Part shown: positions 51,142 to 60,176 of the stretch, in pieces | Layout of the letters: every line of letters begins with the position of its first letter | How positions within the stretch are numbered: the first letter of the stretch is position 1 | DNA from: Paenibacillus aceris | GTDB lineage: Bacteria > Bacillota > Bacilli > Paenibacillales > NBRC-103111 | NCBI RefSeq assembly: GCF_017874035.1 | Contig: NZ_JAGGKV010000001.1 | Coordinates: 1-64,000 of the forward strand | Reading direction: 5' to 3' | Length of the DNA stretch: 64,000 nt | Program-made: the position numbers and the translations under genes | The notes under the pieces: model-generated | The model's input: the letters and a program-made list of their open reading frames with translations, nothing else | The model's database searches: none | What the model was told of the DNA's origin: nothing

Positions 51142-52371
51142 TTATGCATTTGTTTTAGCTTTTTTGATGCCTTCGCTTTGAGTCCCTATCTTCCTAATAA
51201 GGACGATATAGGAAACGATGGCCAGTAAACTGGTTGTAAAAATAACGATTCCGAATGGGACGGCTGAATGCTCTCCCGCAATTCCCACAAGTGGGGATGT
51301 AACTGCGCCTAACGCATATTTAAAGGTGCCGAGCACGGCAGACGCGCTTCCCGCAATCTTTCCATGCGATTCCATCGCTAAGGTAAAAGAAACTGGTCCT
51401 ATTATACCAATGGATACAGCAAATAAGAAGGTTGATACAAATATCGCCGACAATGACCCCTTCGAGAGAACTGCAATAAGGATAGCGGAACTAGAAACGA
51501 AAGATAGACATAATCCAAACCGAAATATACTGCCTTCCGTTAACCGACCTGTGACTCGTTTGACAACTTGCGATCCAATCATAATAGCAAGACCATTCAT
51601 GGCAAACAGGATCGAGAACATTTGCGGTGACAAGTCAAAAATGTTTTGATAGATAAACGGAGTACCAGCAACAAAGGCAAATACACCGGCGAACAAAATA
51701 CCATTTACTAGGGCATATCCCATAAATATTCGATCCCGAAACAGACGATTGTAATTTTTCATGAATGTTATGAAATTGCCAGTGACCCGATGTTTCACAG
51801 GTAAGCTTTCTTCTAATCCCCATGTTATGATCCCCGTTAATAGTATTCCTAAAAGCCCCAGAAAAACAAACACGCCAACCCAGGAACTGAACGAAGTGAC
51901 TGCACTTCCGGCATTTGGGGAAACTAATGGAGCGACATTGCTGATCATCGTAAGCAGAGAGATAAATTTCGTCATTTCGAGTCCGCTATATTTGTCGCGA
52001 GCAATCGCACACGAAATCACGATTCCTGCTGACGCGGCAACCCCCTGGATAAATCGTAAAACGATGAAAGATTCAACATTTGGTACAAAAGCACAAGCGA
52101 TTGATGAAACGATATAAAGGATCATGGAGATCAGTAATGGCGTCCGTCTTCCATATTTATCGCTTAAAGGCCCCATGACCATCTGGCCTAAGCCTAATCC
52201 TAATAAGCTGGCAGTTAAACTCGCTTGAATCATAGATGCATTGCTTTTGAAAACAACCATTATCTGAGGAAGCGATGCAAGATACATATCGACCGTAAAT
52301 GGACCCAATGCGGAAAACGCAGCTAGAATTAGGGCTAATCGAAGAGAATGATTTTTAAGTTTATCGTTCAT
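51142..52371 (-). CDS. MFS transporter, Bcr/CflA type
   Basis: About 409 aa with 12 hydrophobic helices. The start MNDKLKNHSLRLALILAAFS is followed by the family pattern PFTVDMYLASLPQI and LSDKYGRRTPLL between helices 2 and 3. Bcr/CflA transporters are proton-driven drug exporters. The ATG at 52371 lies four bases after the ADH stop codon, implying translational coupling; the frame extends further upstream but that part overlaps the ADH gene and has no matching sequence. Confidence 0.88.
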   Translation of the reverse strand: MNDKLKNHSLRLALILAAFSALGPFTVDMYLASLPQIMVVFKSNASMIQASLTASLLGLGLGQMVMGPLSDKYGRRTPLLISMILYIVSSIACAFVPNVESFIVLRFIQGVAASAGIVISCAIARDKYSGLEMTKFISLLTMISNVAPLVSPNAGSAVTSFSSWVGVFVFLGLLGILLTGIITWGLEESLPVKHRVTGNFITFMKNYNRLFRDRIFMGYALVNGILFAGVFAFVAGTPFIYQNIFDLSPQMFSILFAMNGLAIMIGSQVVKRVTGRLTEGSIFRFGLCLSFVSSSAILIAVLSKGSLSAIFVSTFLFAVSIGIIGPVSFTLAMESHGKIAGSASAVLGTFKYALGAVTSPLVGIAGEHSAVPFGIVIFTTSLLAIVSYIVLIRKIGTQSEGIKKAKTNA

Positions 52372-52375
52372 TCGT

Positions 52376-53416
52376 CTATAAAGTGGAGATGTCGATAACG
52401 AATCGGTAACGTACGTCACTCCGTAGGATTCGTTCGTACGCTTCGTCAACCTGATCGGCACGAATGACCTCAATTTGAGGCTTAATGTCATGCGCGGCAG
52501 CATAATCAAGCATCTCTTGCGTTTCCAGAAGTCCGCCAACTAAGGAACCCGCTATACTACGGCGGCTCATGATTAGCGAGAAAACGTTATATTGACTTGG
52601 TTCCGCCGGTGCTCCGACATTAATGAGTGTACCATCTACTCGAAGCAGCGATAAGTACGCATCGACGTCAATTGGTGCGGATACGGTGTTTAGAATCAGG
52701 TCAAAACGGCCTGCTAACATGTTAAAAGTTTCAGGGGCAATTGTTGAAAAATAATGATCAGCGCCAAAACTGAGCGCTTCATTCTCCTTTTCTATTGCCC
52801 GGCTTAAGACGGTAACTTCCGCGCCCATCGCATGCGCAAACTGAATCGCAACGTGGCCAAGGCCGCCCATCCCTAGGATAGCTACCTTTTTTCCCGGACC
52901 TGCTTTCCAGCGCTTTAAAGGGGAATACGTCGTAATGCCGGCACATAATAGCGGACTGGCTACATCTAACTCCATACGATCCGGAATATGCACAACGAAT
53001 CTTTCTGTAACAACAATGTTTTGGCCGTAACCACCATAGGTTGGATTCCCGTCATAGTCCAAGGAGTTGTATGTGGCTACAAAACCTTTTGAACAATGCT
53101 GCTCTTCTCCTCGGAGGCAGTACTCACACTCACCGCAAGAGTCCACATAGCAGCCTACGCCAACGCGGTCACCTACAGCAAATTTTGTTACCTTCTCCCC
53201 TACTGCCTTTACAATCCCGGCAATTTCATGACCAGGCACCATTGGAAAAATTCCGCCTGCCCAGTCCCCGTGGGCACTATGAATATCGGAATGGCAAATG
53301 CCGCTAAACTTAATATCGATCGACACGTCATCCGGTCGTAATTGCCGTCTTTCAATCGTAGTCTTTTCAAATGGCGCTTTGGCTGCTGAAACACTTAATA
53401 CGTTAGTTTTGCACAT
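52376..53416 (-). CDS. Zinc-dependent alcohol dehydrogenase
   Basis: 346 aa medium-chain dehydrogenase of the cinnamyl-alcohol/YahK-like group. Catalytic zinc ligands in GICHSDIHS and PGHEIAG, structural zinc Cys cluster CGECEYCLRGEEQHC, and the Rossmann motif LGMGGLGHVAIQFA. It reduces aldehydes or oxidises alcohols with NADP(H) as usual for the group. The ATG at 53416 follows AAGGAG. The divergent TetR gene and palindromes in between suggest repression lifted by an aldehyde or drug. Confidence 0.92.
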   Translation of the reverse strand: MCKTNVLSVSAAKAPFEKTTIERRQLRPDDVSIDIKFSGICHSDIHSAHGDWAGGIFPMVPGHEIAGIVKAVGEKVTKFAVGDRVGVGCYVDSCGECEYCLRGEEQHCSKGFVATYNSLDYDGNPTYGGYGQNIVVTERFVVHIPDRMELDVASPLLCAGITTYSPLKRWKAGPGKKVAILGMGGLGHVAIQFAHAMGAEVTVLSRAIEKENEALSFGADHYFSTIAPETFNMLAGRFDLILNTVSAPIDVDAYLSLLRVDGTLINVGAPAEPSQYNVFSLIMSRRSIAGSLVGGLLETQEMLDYAAAHDIKPQIEVIRADQVDEAYERILRSDVRYRFVIDISTL

Positions 53417-53449
53417 GGGCGTTGTCTCCTTTTCCATTAATCAAAATAT

Positions 53450-53481
53450 GTTAACTAATCAAAATAATTTGATTAGTCAAC
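53450..53481. promoter_or_regulatory. Imperfect palindrome upstream of the ADH gene
   Basis: GTTAACTAATCAAA and TTTGATTAGTCAAC are inverted copies with one mismatch around ATAAT. On the minus strand the right arm contains TTGACT, a possible -35 box for the ADH operon, so a repressor bound here would block it. Confidence 0.5.
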
Positions 53482-53533
53482 TCCTGTCTATTATTATATA
53501 AATAAGTAAGTAAATTCAATGGTTAAAAAAACG

Positions 53534-53559
53534 TGATCTGTTGAGATCTCAACAGATCA
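53534..53559. promoter_or_regulatory. Perfect 26 bp palindrome, probable TetR operator
   Basis: The arms TGATCTGTTGAGA and TCTCAACAGATCA are exact reverse complements without spacer. It lies 42 bases before the TetR start and 117 bases before the divergent ADH start, a typical place for an autoregulated TetR operator. Confidence 0.65.
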
Positions 53560-53601
53560 GCTGAAGTTGTTAAGTATCTTAGAAAGTTTGGTGGGTGTAC
53601 G

Positions 53602-54150
53602 ATGGCTAAAGTGGATCGTAGAATTCTTAAAACACAGGAAGCTTTGAAAAATGCGGTTATTGGACTGATGACTGAAAAAAATTTCGATGATATCACCATT
53701 CAGGATATTGCAGACCGAGCAAACTTAAATCGCGGAACCATTTATCTTCATTATCAAGACAAATTTGATTTATTGGATAAACTCATAGAAACTCATCTTA
53801 ATGAATTAGGAGAAATGGATGAATGGGCCTGTAAGATGGATTGGAACGAGGCTCTTGTCCCTTATTTTGAATATTTTGAGAAAAACTATTTGTTTTTTTC
53901 AACGATGTTAGCCAGTACAGGGGTTCCGTCAGCTTTTAGAACTCGACTTCTTGCTTCTTTTATTGAAGGCTTCAAAGGTGAGATTGACAGAGAAAGCGGA
54001 AGAAATACAGATTTAATCGACGATGTCATGCTGCAATATTCAGGTACTGCTTATGTAGGTGTAATTGAATGGTGGATCAGAAACGGGATGCCCTATCCAC
54101 CTCAAGTAATGGCTAAACAAGTTGGTACCTTGTTAGGAAGGAGCCTGTAG
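53602..54150 (+). CDS. TetR-family repressor (AcrR-type)
   Basis: 182 aa. The N-terminal HTH occupies about residues 8-55 (ITIQDIADRANLNRGTIYLHYQDKFDLLDKL); the rest is a helical ligand-binding and dimerisation domain. Divergent from the ADH-MFS-cupin operon, it most likely represses that operon and itself through the palindromes between them. The ATG at 53602 follows GGTGGGTG. Confidence 0.9.
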   Translation: MAKVDRRILKTQEALKNAVIGLMTEKNFDDITIQDIADRANLNRGTIYLHYQDKFDLLDKLIETHLNELGEMDEWACKMDWNEALVPYFEYFEKNYLFFSTMLASTGVPSAFRTRLLASFIEGFKGEIDRESGRNTDLIDDVMLQYSGTAYVGVIEWWIRNGMPYPPQVMAKQVGTLLGRSL

Positions 54151-54237
54151 TACTTACATCGAGCCATTATTCTCATAACAAGCCGCTTGTTAAAAATAAG
54201 GAAAATGCTTCATGTACTCGTTGAAGCGTAAATAGGA

Positions 54238-54282
54238 AAAAGCCCTAAACCAGCTTGGCCAAAGCGGTTTAGGGCTTTTCAA
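54238..54282. terminator. Terminator after the TetR gene
   Basis: AAAAGCCCTAAACC and GGTTTAGGGCTTTTC enclose AGCTTGGCCAAAGC; symmetric, possibly bidirectional. Confidence 0.85.
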
Positions 54283-54284
54283 CA

Positions 54285-54464
54285 TTAGTTTGCAGGTGCC
54301 GACGTTGCCTGTCCGGCCGATTCACTTCCCTGCTCCGTCGCAGTTTGGTTGCCGCCATTCATCCCGTTCGGGAATCGACCTTGCCCGTCTCCGAAGCCGT
54401 CTTTGTCGAGGCCACCCTTGCCCATCCCGTTGCCCAGCTTAGACAGATCCACTAGACCCAGTTC
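54285..54464 (-). pseudogene. C-terminal gene fragment, Gly-rich
   Basis: On the minus strand, between a TAG and a TAA, the frame encodes LVDLSKLGNGMGKGGLDKDG, then GRFPNGMNGGNQ and a Gly/Ser/Ala tail. There is no start codon with a ribosome-binding site. It looks like the tail of a lost exported protein; the family is not identified. A plus-strand hairpin (CTAGACC/GGTCTAG, then T9) abuts it at 54452-54493. Confidence 0.5.
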
Positions 54465-54583
54465 CTAAAAGGTACAAGGTCTAGTTTTTTTTTGGACAAC
54501 TGCAACCTATTCGAACTGACCTCCGTCTGATGGATTGTCAACAAGATTGACGCAATTTTAAATATTGGAAGGAGTTTTATGAT

Positions 54584-55666
54584 ATGAAGAAAAAACTAAC
54601 TGTACTATTAACTTTGGCTGGGATACTCGGCACAACGGCCGCAGTCGGAGCTGAGGATTTGGTAGAAAAAGTTACAGGTTACTTACAAAAAGATGTAAAG
54701 GTTCTTGTTAACGGACAAGACAGCACGCTTACGCCTGTCTACATAGATGGAAAAGCATACATCCCAGTACGCGACGCTGCGACTAAGCTTGGATATACGG
54801 TAAAATACGATGAAGCGAACAAAGAGATAGAGCTGGACGAAGCGGCTGACCTGATGCGTGCATCCGGTGTGATCGTAAGCGTACAGACCAAGGAAGACGG
54901 TAATACTCGCATCGAGTTGCTCGGTAGCACATGGGTCATTTTGAACGTAGACAAATCGACTGCCATCAAGAACTTAGACGGTAAAACGTTAACTGCAGCC
55001 GACCTGAAGGCTGGTACTCAAATCGACGCCGAGTTCGGACCAGCCATGGCGATGAGCTACCCTGGCCAAGCGCAAGCTGTAAGCATTAACGTTCACGCTG
55101 ACCGCTCGGTCAAAGAAGATACAATCAAAGAAGTGAAACATACGGATGATGGCTGGCAAGTTCAATTAGGCGACAATTTGGTACTTAACGGCGGTAAAGA
55201 AACTCGTGTGATGACGTCTCAAGGCGAATCCGTGAACTGGGAGGATCTGAAAGCCGGCACGAAAGTAAAAGCCTACTACGGTCCATTTGAAACGAAAAGC
55301 CTACCTCCGCAAAGCCCTGTGTTCCTCCTCGTTGTTCAGGCTCAAGCGCCTGTAACAGGCACACCGAAAATGTCGCCAGAGACAGCGCAGGAATACCGCA
55401 ACTTGGCATGGGCGCAAGTGAAAGAGCAAACGTCCCATATTACAACTAAGCAAGACGAAGCAGCCGTTCAAATCGTCTCCTCTAAAGAAGTAGGCGTATT
55501 GGCTTCCACAGACGAGCAGAAGAAGTTGCTCGCAGACGTTCAAGCTGCGAACGGCAATTTCGTAACGGTCACTTACAACACAGACCAGGATCAGCTGCTT
55601 GGACCGTTAACAGTCGTGTTCGATTTCAACACAAAAGCTTTTATCGGCTTCAACGCTAGAAGATAA
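54584..55666 (+). CDS. Secreted stalk-domain (copper amine oxidase N-like) protein
   Basis: 360 aa. Signal peptide about 1-23 (MKKKLTVLLTLAGILGTTAAVGA), stalk domain about 37-88 (VKVLVNGQDS, AYIPVRDAATKLGYTVKYDE), then two beta-rich domains with repeated pattern (TRIELLGSTWVILNVDKSTA; WQVQLGDNLVLNGGKETRV) and a C-terminal segment with EVGVLASTDEQKKLLADV. It probably associates with the cell wall. The ATG at 54584 follows GGAAGGAG. Monocistronic, ended by a strong terminator. Confidence 0.88.
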   Translation: MKKKLTVLLTLAGILGTTAAVGAEDLVEKVTGYLQKDVKVLVNGQDSTLTPVYIDGKAYIPVRDAATKLGYTVKYDEANKEIELDEAADLMRASGVIVSVQTKEDGNTRIELLGSTWVILNVDKSTAIKNLDGKTLTAADLKAGTQIDAEFGPAMAMSYPGQAQAVSINVHADRSVKEDTIKEVKHTDDGWQVQLGDNLVLNGGKETRVMTSQGESVNWEDLKAGTKVKAYYGPFETKSLPPQSPVFLLVVQAQAPVTGTPKMSPETAQEYRNLAWAQVKEQTSHITTKQDEAAVQIVSSKEVGVLASTDEQKKLLADVQAANGNFVTVTYNTDQDQLLGPLTVVFDFNTKAFIGFNARR

Positions 55667-55675
55667 ACAAATTCA

Positions 55676-55725
55676 AAAAAGCCATGAAATTCAAGCTCCA
55701 TTGAATTTTCATGGCTTTTTTTATT
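55676..55725. terminator. Terminator after the stalk-protein gene
   Basis: AAAAAAGCCATGAAATTCAA pairs with TTGAATTTTCATGGCTTTTT around GCTCCA. Runs of A and T on both sides make it usable by both converging genes. Confidence 0.9.
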
Positions 55726-55779
55726 TTTTAGGTTACACGTGGTTCAAGTTCATTCATCTTTCTTCAAAATTTCACGTTA

Positions 55780-56724
55780 TTATTCAAGTAAATGCAATAA
55801 CAAACTTTTTTGAACATGCATCCTATTCTCAGCTTGTTGATAGATAATGGAGTTCTCTGATTCAATCAAGTCCTCCTCTATCTCATAGTCAGGATGAATT
55901 GGCATATCGTGCATGATGTATGGGCCATATCCATCCAGATTTTTCTTGTTAATCTGAAAAGGCATCATGACTTGAATCCTTCTATTTTTCTCCTCGTTAT
56001 ACTCAACATTTTGGAAATATTCCATATCAACCCAAGTGTCCGTATAAATAAAATCAGTCCTCCTAACAGCATCGGACAAACTTTCCAGAATTTCAATATG
56101 TCCAGTTTGATAAGCATTCTGCATAAGTTCTTCATCCCAAGAAGCTTGATTAATTATCGGGGTTACCAACAATAGCGTAATGCCCAATGTGATACACCCT
56201 GCTATTAGTGAATTTGCAACATTATCATGAATTCCTACATACGTTACTGTCACACCTGAGAAAGTTCCTTTTACTTCATATATTGTCATCAAATCAGCTA
56301 GTGCTTGACATGGGTGGTACTTATCACAACATCCATTTATGACTGGTACACTGGCGTTATTTGCTAATTCAAGTAAATCAGTATGCTTTTTTAGCCTAGC
56401 CATAATAACATCGCAGTTTCTTGATGCGTAACGAACTTCATACTTGATTGGTGAGAGACTAAAATTACTTGAATCCCAATCCATGGTTACTGCATAACCG
56501 CCCATTTGATTAATGCCAGACTGAAAAGACAAATTGGTTCTGGTCGAAGTTTTTTGGAAAAGCATGAATAAACCTTTTCTCTCACATGCTTGGTAAAAAT
56601 CTTTAGGATTGTTTTTTATCTCAATTCCTTTTTTAATTATTGACATCAAGGTATCCTTGTCGAGTTCTTTTAAAGATAACAAATGATGAGTCAATGTTTT
56701 CACCACTCTCGTATTTTTATTCAC
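55780..56724 (-). CDS. Ornithine/aspartate carbamoyltransferase family protein
   Basis: 314 aa. The carbamoyl-phosphate loop reads FQKTSTRTNLSFQSG (S-T-R-T), and HPCQALADLMTIYE is the second conserved box. Near the C-terminus, where ornithine enzymes have H-C-L-P, this protein has MHDMPIHPDYE, so ornithine specificity is not supported. Asn replaces the usual Arg after S-T-R-T. It may serve a secondary-metabolite or modified-ornithine pathway. No arginine biosynthesis genes are adjacent. The ATG at 56724 has only a weak upstream site. Confidence 0.8.
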   Translation of the reverse strand: MNKNTRVVKTLTHHLLSLKELDKDTLMSIIKKGIEIKNNPKDFYQACERKGLFMLFQKTSTRTNLSFQSGINQMGGYAVTMDWDSSNFSLSPIKYEVRYASRNCDVIMARLKKHTDLLELANNASVPVINGCCDKYHPCQALADLMTIYEVKGTFSGVTVTYVGIHDNVANSLIAGCITLGITLLLVTPIINQASWDEELMQNAYQTGHIEILESLSDAVRRTDFIYTDTWVDMEYFQNVEYNEEKNRRIQVMMPFQINKKNLDGYGPYIMHDMPIHPDYEIEEDLIESENSIIYQQAENRMHVQKSLLLHLLE

Positions 56725-56778
56725 TATATTGCATATAAATACATTCTATTGCGAAGGCAACCTTATGTCAACGGTTAT

Positions 56779-56835
56779 GGTCACCTGCCCTTTGCTTGAA
56801 AAGAGGCAGCCGATCATTGACCGGCTGCCTCCTGT
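56779..56835 (-). repeat. Possible degenerate attC-like element / terminator
   Basis: On the minus strand: hairpin GGCAGCCGgtcaatgatCGGCTGCC followed by CTCTTTTC, then GCAAAGGGCAGGTGACC, which resembles the L'-R' half. The hairpin sequence resembles that of element 17. The first half, near the MFS stop codon, is not convincing. It certainly can act as the MFS terminator. Confidence 0.4.
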
Positions 56836-56852
56836 ATTTCGATGATATTGTA

Positions 56853-58046
56853 TTACTTTTTCTCTGTAGCATAATAAATCATCGCAATGACGGGTAAAGC
56901 TATTCCAATCAACAATGCTGCATGCCAACCGCCCATGGCGTATGCCCATCCTCCTGTCGCTGAGCCTATAGCCCCGCCAACAAAAAAAATTGCCATGTAT
57001 AAACCATTAAGCCGGCTTCGAAACTCTGCTTCCAATGAGAAGATAGCACGTTGCCCAAGGACCAAATTTGCCGAAACTCCCATGTCCAAAAGAATGGCCG
57101 CAACTACCAGAGAAACCAATGCGAACGTCGAACCTGTTTGGAACATGAGGGGCAGACATACAGACACGATAACTAATGCTAGTGCTAATCCCGTGGCAGG
57201 ACGAATCATCCCTTTATCCGCAAGACGGCCTGCCACTGGCGCAGCAACCGCTCCGGATACCCCTACCAATGCAAACAGGGCAACTTCTTTTTGGGAAAAA
57301 TGAAACGTCGGACTGGTCAATAACAAAGGAACCGTTGTCCAAAACAAACTAAAAGTCCCGAACACACAGGCATGATAGATTGCCCTACGCCGCAAGATTG
57401 GGGTCGTTCTGAGTAGATGTAACATTGAAGCCAGAAGTTTTGGATATTGAACGGTTGTCAACGGCTGTCTTACTGGAAGCGCCTTGGCTAATACAAGAGC
57501 CAACACAAAGATCGTTGCACCTGATAGAACAAATACGGCACGCCACCCCATATACTCCGCCACAATACTTGAAATGGGACGTGCAAGCATGATCCCCAAC
57601 AGCAAACCCCTCATAACATTACCCACATTCCGGCCACGTGTGGCATCTGGCGAAAGATGAGCTGCGTACGGTACTAGTACCTGTGCTGCGACTGAGCCTA
57701 ACCCGATAAACAGGGAAGCTGTGAGAAATAGGGAGGCGGTTTTGACAACTGCAGCAATCGTCAAAACTATAGCAGTGAATAGTAATGACGCAACGACAAG
57801 TTTGCGGTTTTCAAGTATATCTCCCATGGGTACGATAAATAACAACCCGATTCCGTATCCAATTTGAGTCAGTGTGACGATAAGGCCAGCTGCCCCAGGA
57901 GATAATCCAAGCGCTGAACTAATTGGTCCTACTAAAGGCTGAGCATAATAGAGATTAGCGACGATAACTCCACAAGCGGCAGCCAAAATGAGAATGATCC
58001 ATGCCGAAATAGGTTTTTCAACACTTTGATGTTCGATTGAACTCAT
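56853..58046 (-). CDS. MFS transporter
   Basis: 397 aa, 12 hydrophobic helices. The pattern [14 protein letters not shown] near residue 25 and [20 protein letters not shown] between helices 2 and 3 place it among YbfB/AraJ-like drug or metabolite exporters. The ATG at 58046 follows AAGGAGAG. It lies downstream of a TetR gene on the same strand, with GGAACGTTCGTTCC between them, so the pair is probably a regulator/efflux unit. Confidence 0.88.
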   Translation of the reverse strand: MSSIEHQSVEKPISAWIILILAAACGVIVANLYYAQPLVGPISSALGLSPGAAGLIVTLTQIGYGIGLLFIVPMGDILENRKLVVASLLFTAIVLTIAAVVKTASLFLTASLFIGLGSVAAQVLVPYAAHLSPDATRGRNVGNVMRGLLLGIMLARPISSIVAEYMGWRAVFVLSGATIFVLALVLAKALPVRQPLTTVQYPKLLASMLHLLRTTPILRRRAIYHACVFGTFSLFWTTVPLLLTSPTFHFSQKEVALFALVGVSGAVAAPVAGRLADKGMIRPATGLALALVIVSVCLPLMFQTGSTFALVSLVVAAILLDMGVSANLVLGQRAIFSLEAEFRSRLNGLYMAIFFVGGAIGSATGGWAYAMGGWHAALLIGIALPVIAMIYYATEKK

Positions 58047-58074
58047 AGTAAACTCTCCTTTACATGACTTTACT

Positions 58075-58088
58075 GGAACGTTCGTTCC
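58075..58088. promoter_or_regulatory. Palindrome GGAACGTTCGTTCC, probable TetR operator
   Basis: The half-sites GGAACG and CGTTCC are separated by TT. It lies 29 bases upstream of the MFS start codon, between the TetR and MFS genes. Confidence 0.55.
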
Positions 58089-58109
58089 GATAATATTAAA
58101 AAAATATGT

Positions 58110-58685
58110 TTATAACATCTCAATTACTGTGTTCATCATGTTATAAAGAATGTTTTTGTCGCTTTTCACCTTTGAAACTACATTAATACTATGATTAAGG
58201 TTAAGCAACAGGTGCGCTAGTACCTTGATATCTTTGTTGGGGTCGATTTCTCCATTCTGTTGTCCCTTGTTTAAAAGCTCAAAGAAAGACTGTTCCAATT
58301 CTTCAAAACCGTCTCGTATCAACTTATGAAGTTGTGTATCAGGCGAATCTAAGCCAATGGTTGCGTTTGTTATCAAGCATCCTTTTGGCAATTCTTCATC
58401 AAATGCAGAAGCAATATGCTGATCAAAATACTGCCGGATCCCAACTTTCGCAGACGGCGCATTTATCAAGAGATTTCGTTTATAGTGCCGATTTTTTTTG
58501 TAATAATGTATGGCCTCAACATAAAGCGTCTGTTTATCTACAAATGTTTCGTACAAACTTGATCTGCTTAATCCCATTGCTTCTAACAACTCCGGTATGC
58601 TTGCCGCTTCATAACCTTTTTCCCAGAAAACTAACATTGCTTTATGAAGTACGCGCTCCTTGTCAAACTCTTTAGAACGTCCCAT
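58110..58685 (-). CDS. TetR-family regulator
   Basis: 191 aa. HTH about residues 25-50 (ASIPELLEAMGLSRSSLYETFVDKQTLYVEAI), typical of the AcrR/YxaF-like group; the remaining helices form the ligand domain. The ATG at 58685 (MGRSKEF) follows GGAGTG; the GTG at 58694 is part of that site. It likely represses the downstream MFS gene. Confidence 0.88.
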   Translation of the reverse strand: MGRSKEFDKERVLHKAMLVFWEKGYEAASIPELLEAMGLSRSSLYETFVDKQTLYVEAIHYYKKNRHYKRNLLINAPSAKVGIRQYFDQHIASAFDEELPKGCLITNATIGLDSPDTQLHKLIRDGFEELEQSFFELLNKGQQNGEIDPNKDIKVLAHLLLNLNHSINVVSKVKSDKNILYNMMNTVIEML

Positions 58686-58773
58686 GTTAAACACTCCTTT
58701 TCTGTAGGAACAGTATACTATTTCTGGAATGATTGGTCCAGTATTTCATTAAAGAAATTTCACTTGAGATGCC

Positions 58774-58977
58774 ATGGATTACGTGAACAGAATCGGCTAT
58801 GGTAACCGCGACATATCCGGAGGAATCGATGACGAACAGGACGAGTATACGATTAATGGGAAAACCGGTACGAGGCTGTCGGACATGGGACTTGGTTGGT
58901 ATGTCGGTTATGTTGAAACGGAGAAGGAAACCTGGGTCGAACAAAATTTCGGTGGGACCTTCTCGGCCAATGTGTGA
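58774..58977 (+). pseudogene. Internally deleted class D beta-lactamase/BlaR1-type remnant
   Basis: 67 codons. The first 20 (VNRIGYGNRDISGGID) match the middle of the penicillin-recognising domain of OXA-type beta-lactamases and BlaR1 sensors. The rest (YTINGKTGT...GWYVGYVETEKETW) contains the K-T-G box and the strand after it. About 60-70 intervening residues and the whole N-terminal half with the S-x-x-K serine are missing. It cannot encode an active enzyme. Confidence 0.65.
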
Positions 58978-59002
58978 AGGCGCAGTTCGGTTTTCTTCAA
59001 CG

Positions 59003-59052
59003 AAAAAGCGGCAGCCTGGACCATAAGTGATAAGTCTAGACTGCCGTTTTTT
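59003..59052. terminator. Terminator
   Basis: AAAAAGCGGCAG and CTGCCGTTTTTT enclose a partly paired loop (CCTGGACCATAAGTGATAAG). Confidence 0.75.
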
Positions 59053-59137
59053 ATTGAACGAATGTTTTCATCGTAAAAACTGAATAGCACCACCATTTCG
59101 GCTTGCTTACTCCTTATGCTCAAATGTAGGGCTTCGT

Positions 59138-59314
59138 TTATTCCTCAATTTCCAATGCACTTGGATAATCCAGGGTAAAATACCCTTTCCCAATTCGTTC
59201 AATATCGTCGCTAGTTGCCGGCCTTACCACAAAAGCTCTGTCCTTAATCCAAATAACCTCTTCATCATTAGTATCAAGTAAATAGTCCTCAAATGGAACA
59301 TGAACGATTTTCAT
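59138..59314 (-). CDS. Hypothetical small protein, 58 aa
   Basis: MKIVHVPFEDYLLDTNDEEV begins an acidic protein without known family. The ATG at 59314 lies ten bases after AGGAG, a good site; the frame extends upstream to 59353 without one. Single small gene between decayed neighbours. Confidence 0.6.
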   Translation of the reverse strand: MKIVHVPFEDYLLDTNDEEVIWIKDRAFVVRPATSDDIERIGKGYFTLDYPSALEIEE

Positions 59315-59426
59315 AAACTCAACTCCTAATACCAAATTGGCTTGGAACCTCATTATAATCCACGCTCCTTAATTCCAGATGAATTAATAATAATGTTTTA
59401 TTAAAAGCGTCAGTGGATGTAACCAT

Positions 59427-59901
59427 TTAGGGGGTAATCGCACGCTCTTTGGTCGGACCGATCGTTCTGATAATGATGTCAGGAATGACCAGCAGCAGCA
59501 AAATAGAGCCGTAAACGCCAATCGTATAGCTGGCAACGTAAATGAGACCGAATCCATGATGAAAAAGGACGGTGATGAGACGAATCAACATATTCGTAAA
59601 GCAAGAGGCTTAACTTCGGATCATCCAGTTTCGGTGCCTGTCGATCCGTTTCTTTTTGATTTGTACGAGCGCCATAATGGTTATAAGTCAGCCCCGCCAC
59701 CATGGCGATGCAGGCAAATGCAACATGAACGTGCATAACGTTTAACCAGACCAAGAGATTAAGCTCTCGCTTGAGTCCGATTTTATGGTTTGAAAATCCT
59801 TCGGCTCTGGGATCGATAAAATAATTATCTACCAAGGCGTAAAGAACAAATAGAATACTGACACAGGCCAATAATCCAGATAATGCTTTCCTTTTCTTCA
59901 T
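59427..59901 (-). pseudogene. Frameshifted small membrane protein
   Basis: The first frame, from ATG 59901 (MKKRKALSGLLACVSILFVL), holds two hydrophobic helices to KLDDPKLSLLL. The natural continuation lies in the next frame (NMLIRLITVLFHHGFGLIYV, then GVYGSILLLLVIPDIIIRTI) and stops at 59427. The shift is near 59605-59625. The unshifted frame instead runs to 59479 as non-membrane sequence, arguing that the original protein had four helices. Family not recognised. Confidence 0.65.
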
Positions 59902-60071
59902 TTGATCACAAACCCCCATGGCTCCATATTTATTACCCATACACAAATTCTGAGTTAGCCAACCCGCATGCCTGTAGCAATGATAAACGACTTCGCCGTC
60001 CTTTTAGGACGAGCGCGTTTTTCAAGGTAGATGCGAAGTACAAGTATAAAATTTATACTTTCATATCTACT

Positions 60072-60116
60072 AAAAAAGACTGTAGTCACCTCCTCGGTGA
60101 TTGACAGTCTTTTTTC
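60072..60116. terminator. Terminator downstream of the MocR gene
   Basis: AAAAAAGACTGT and ACAGTCTTTTTT with an inner stem TCACC/GGTGA. Symmetric. Confidence 0.88.
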
Positions 60117-60176
60117 ATTTCTGCATTAACTTGTTGCTCTTAGCACGTCGAAGGTTGCAACGGAAAGACTCGGTCG

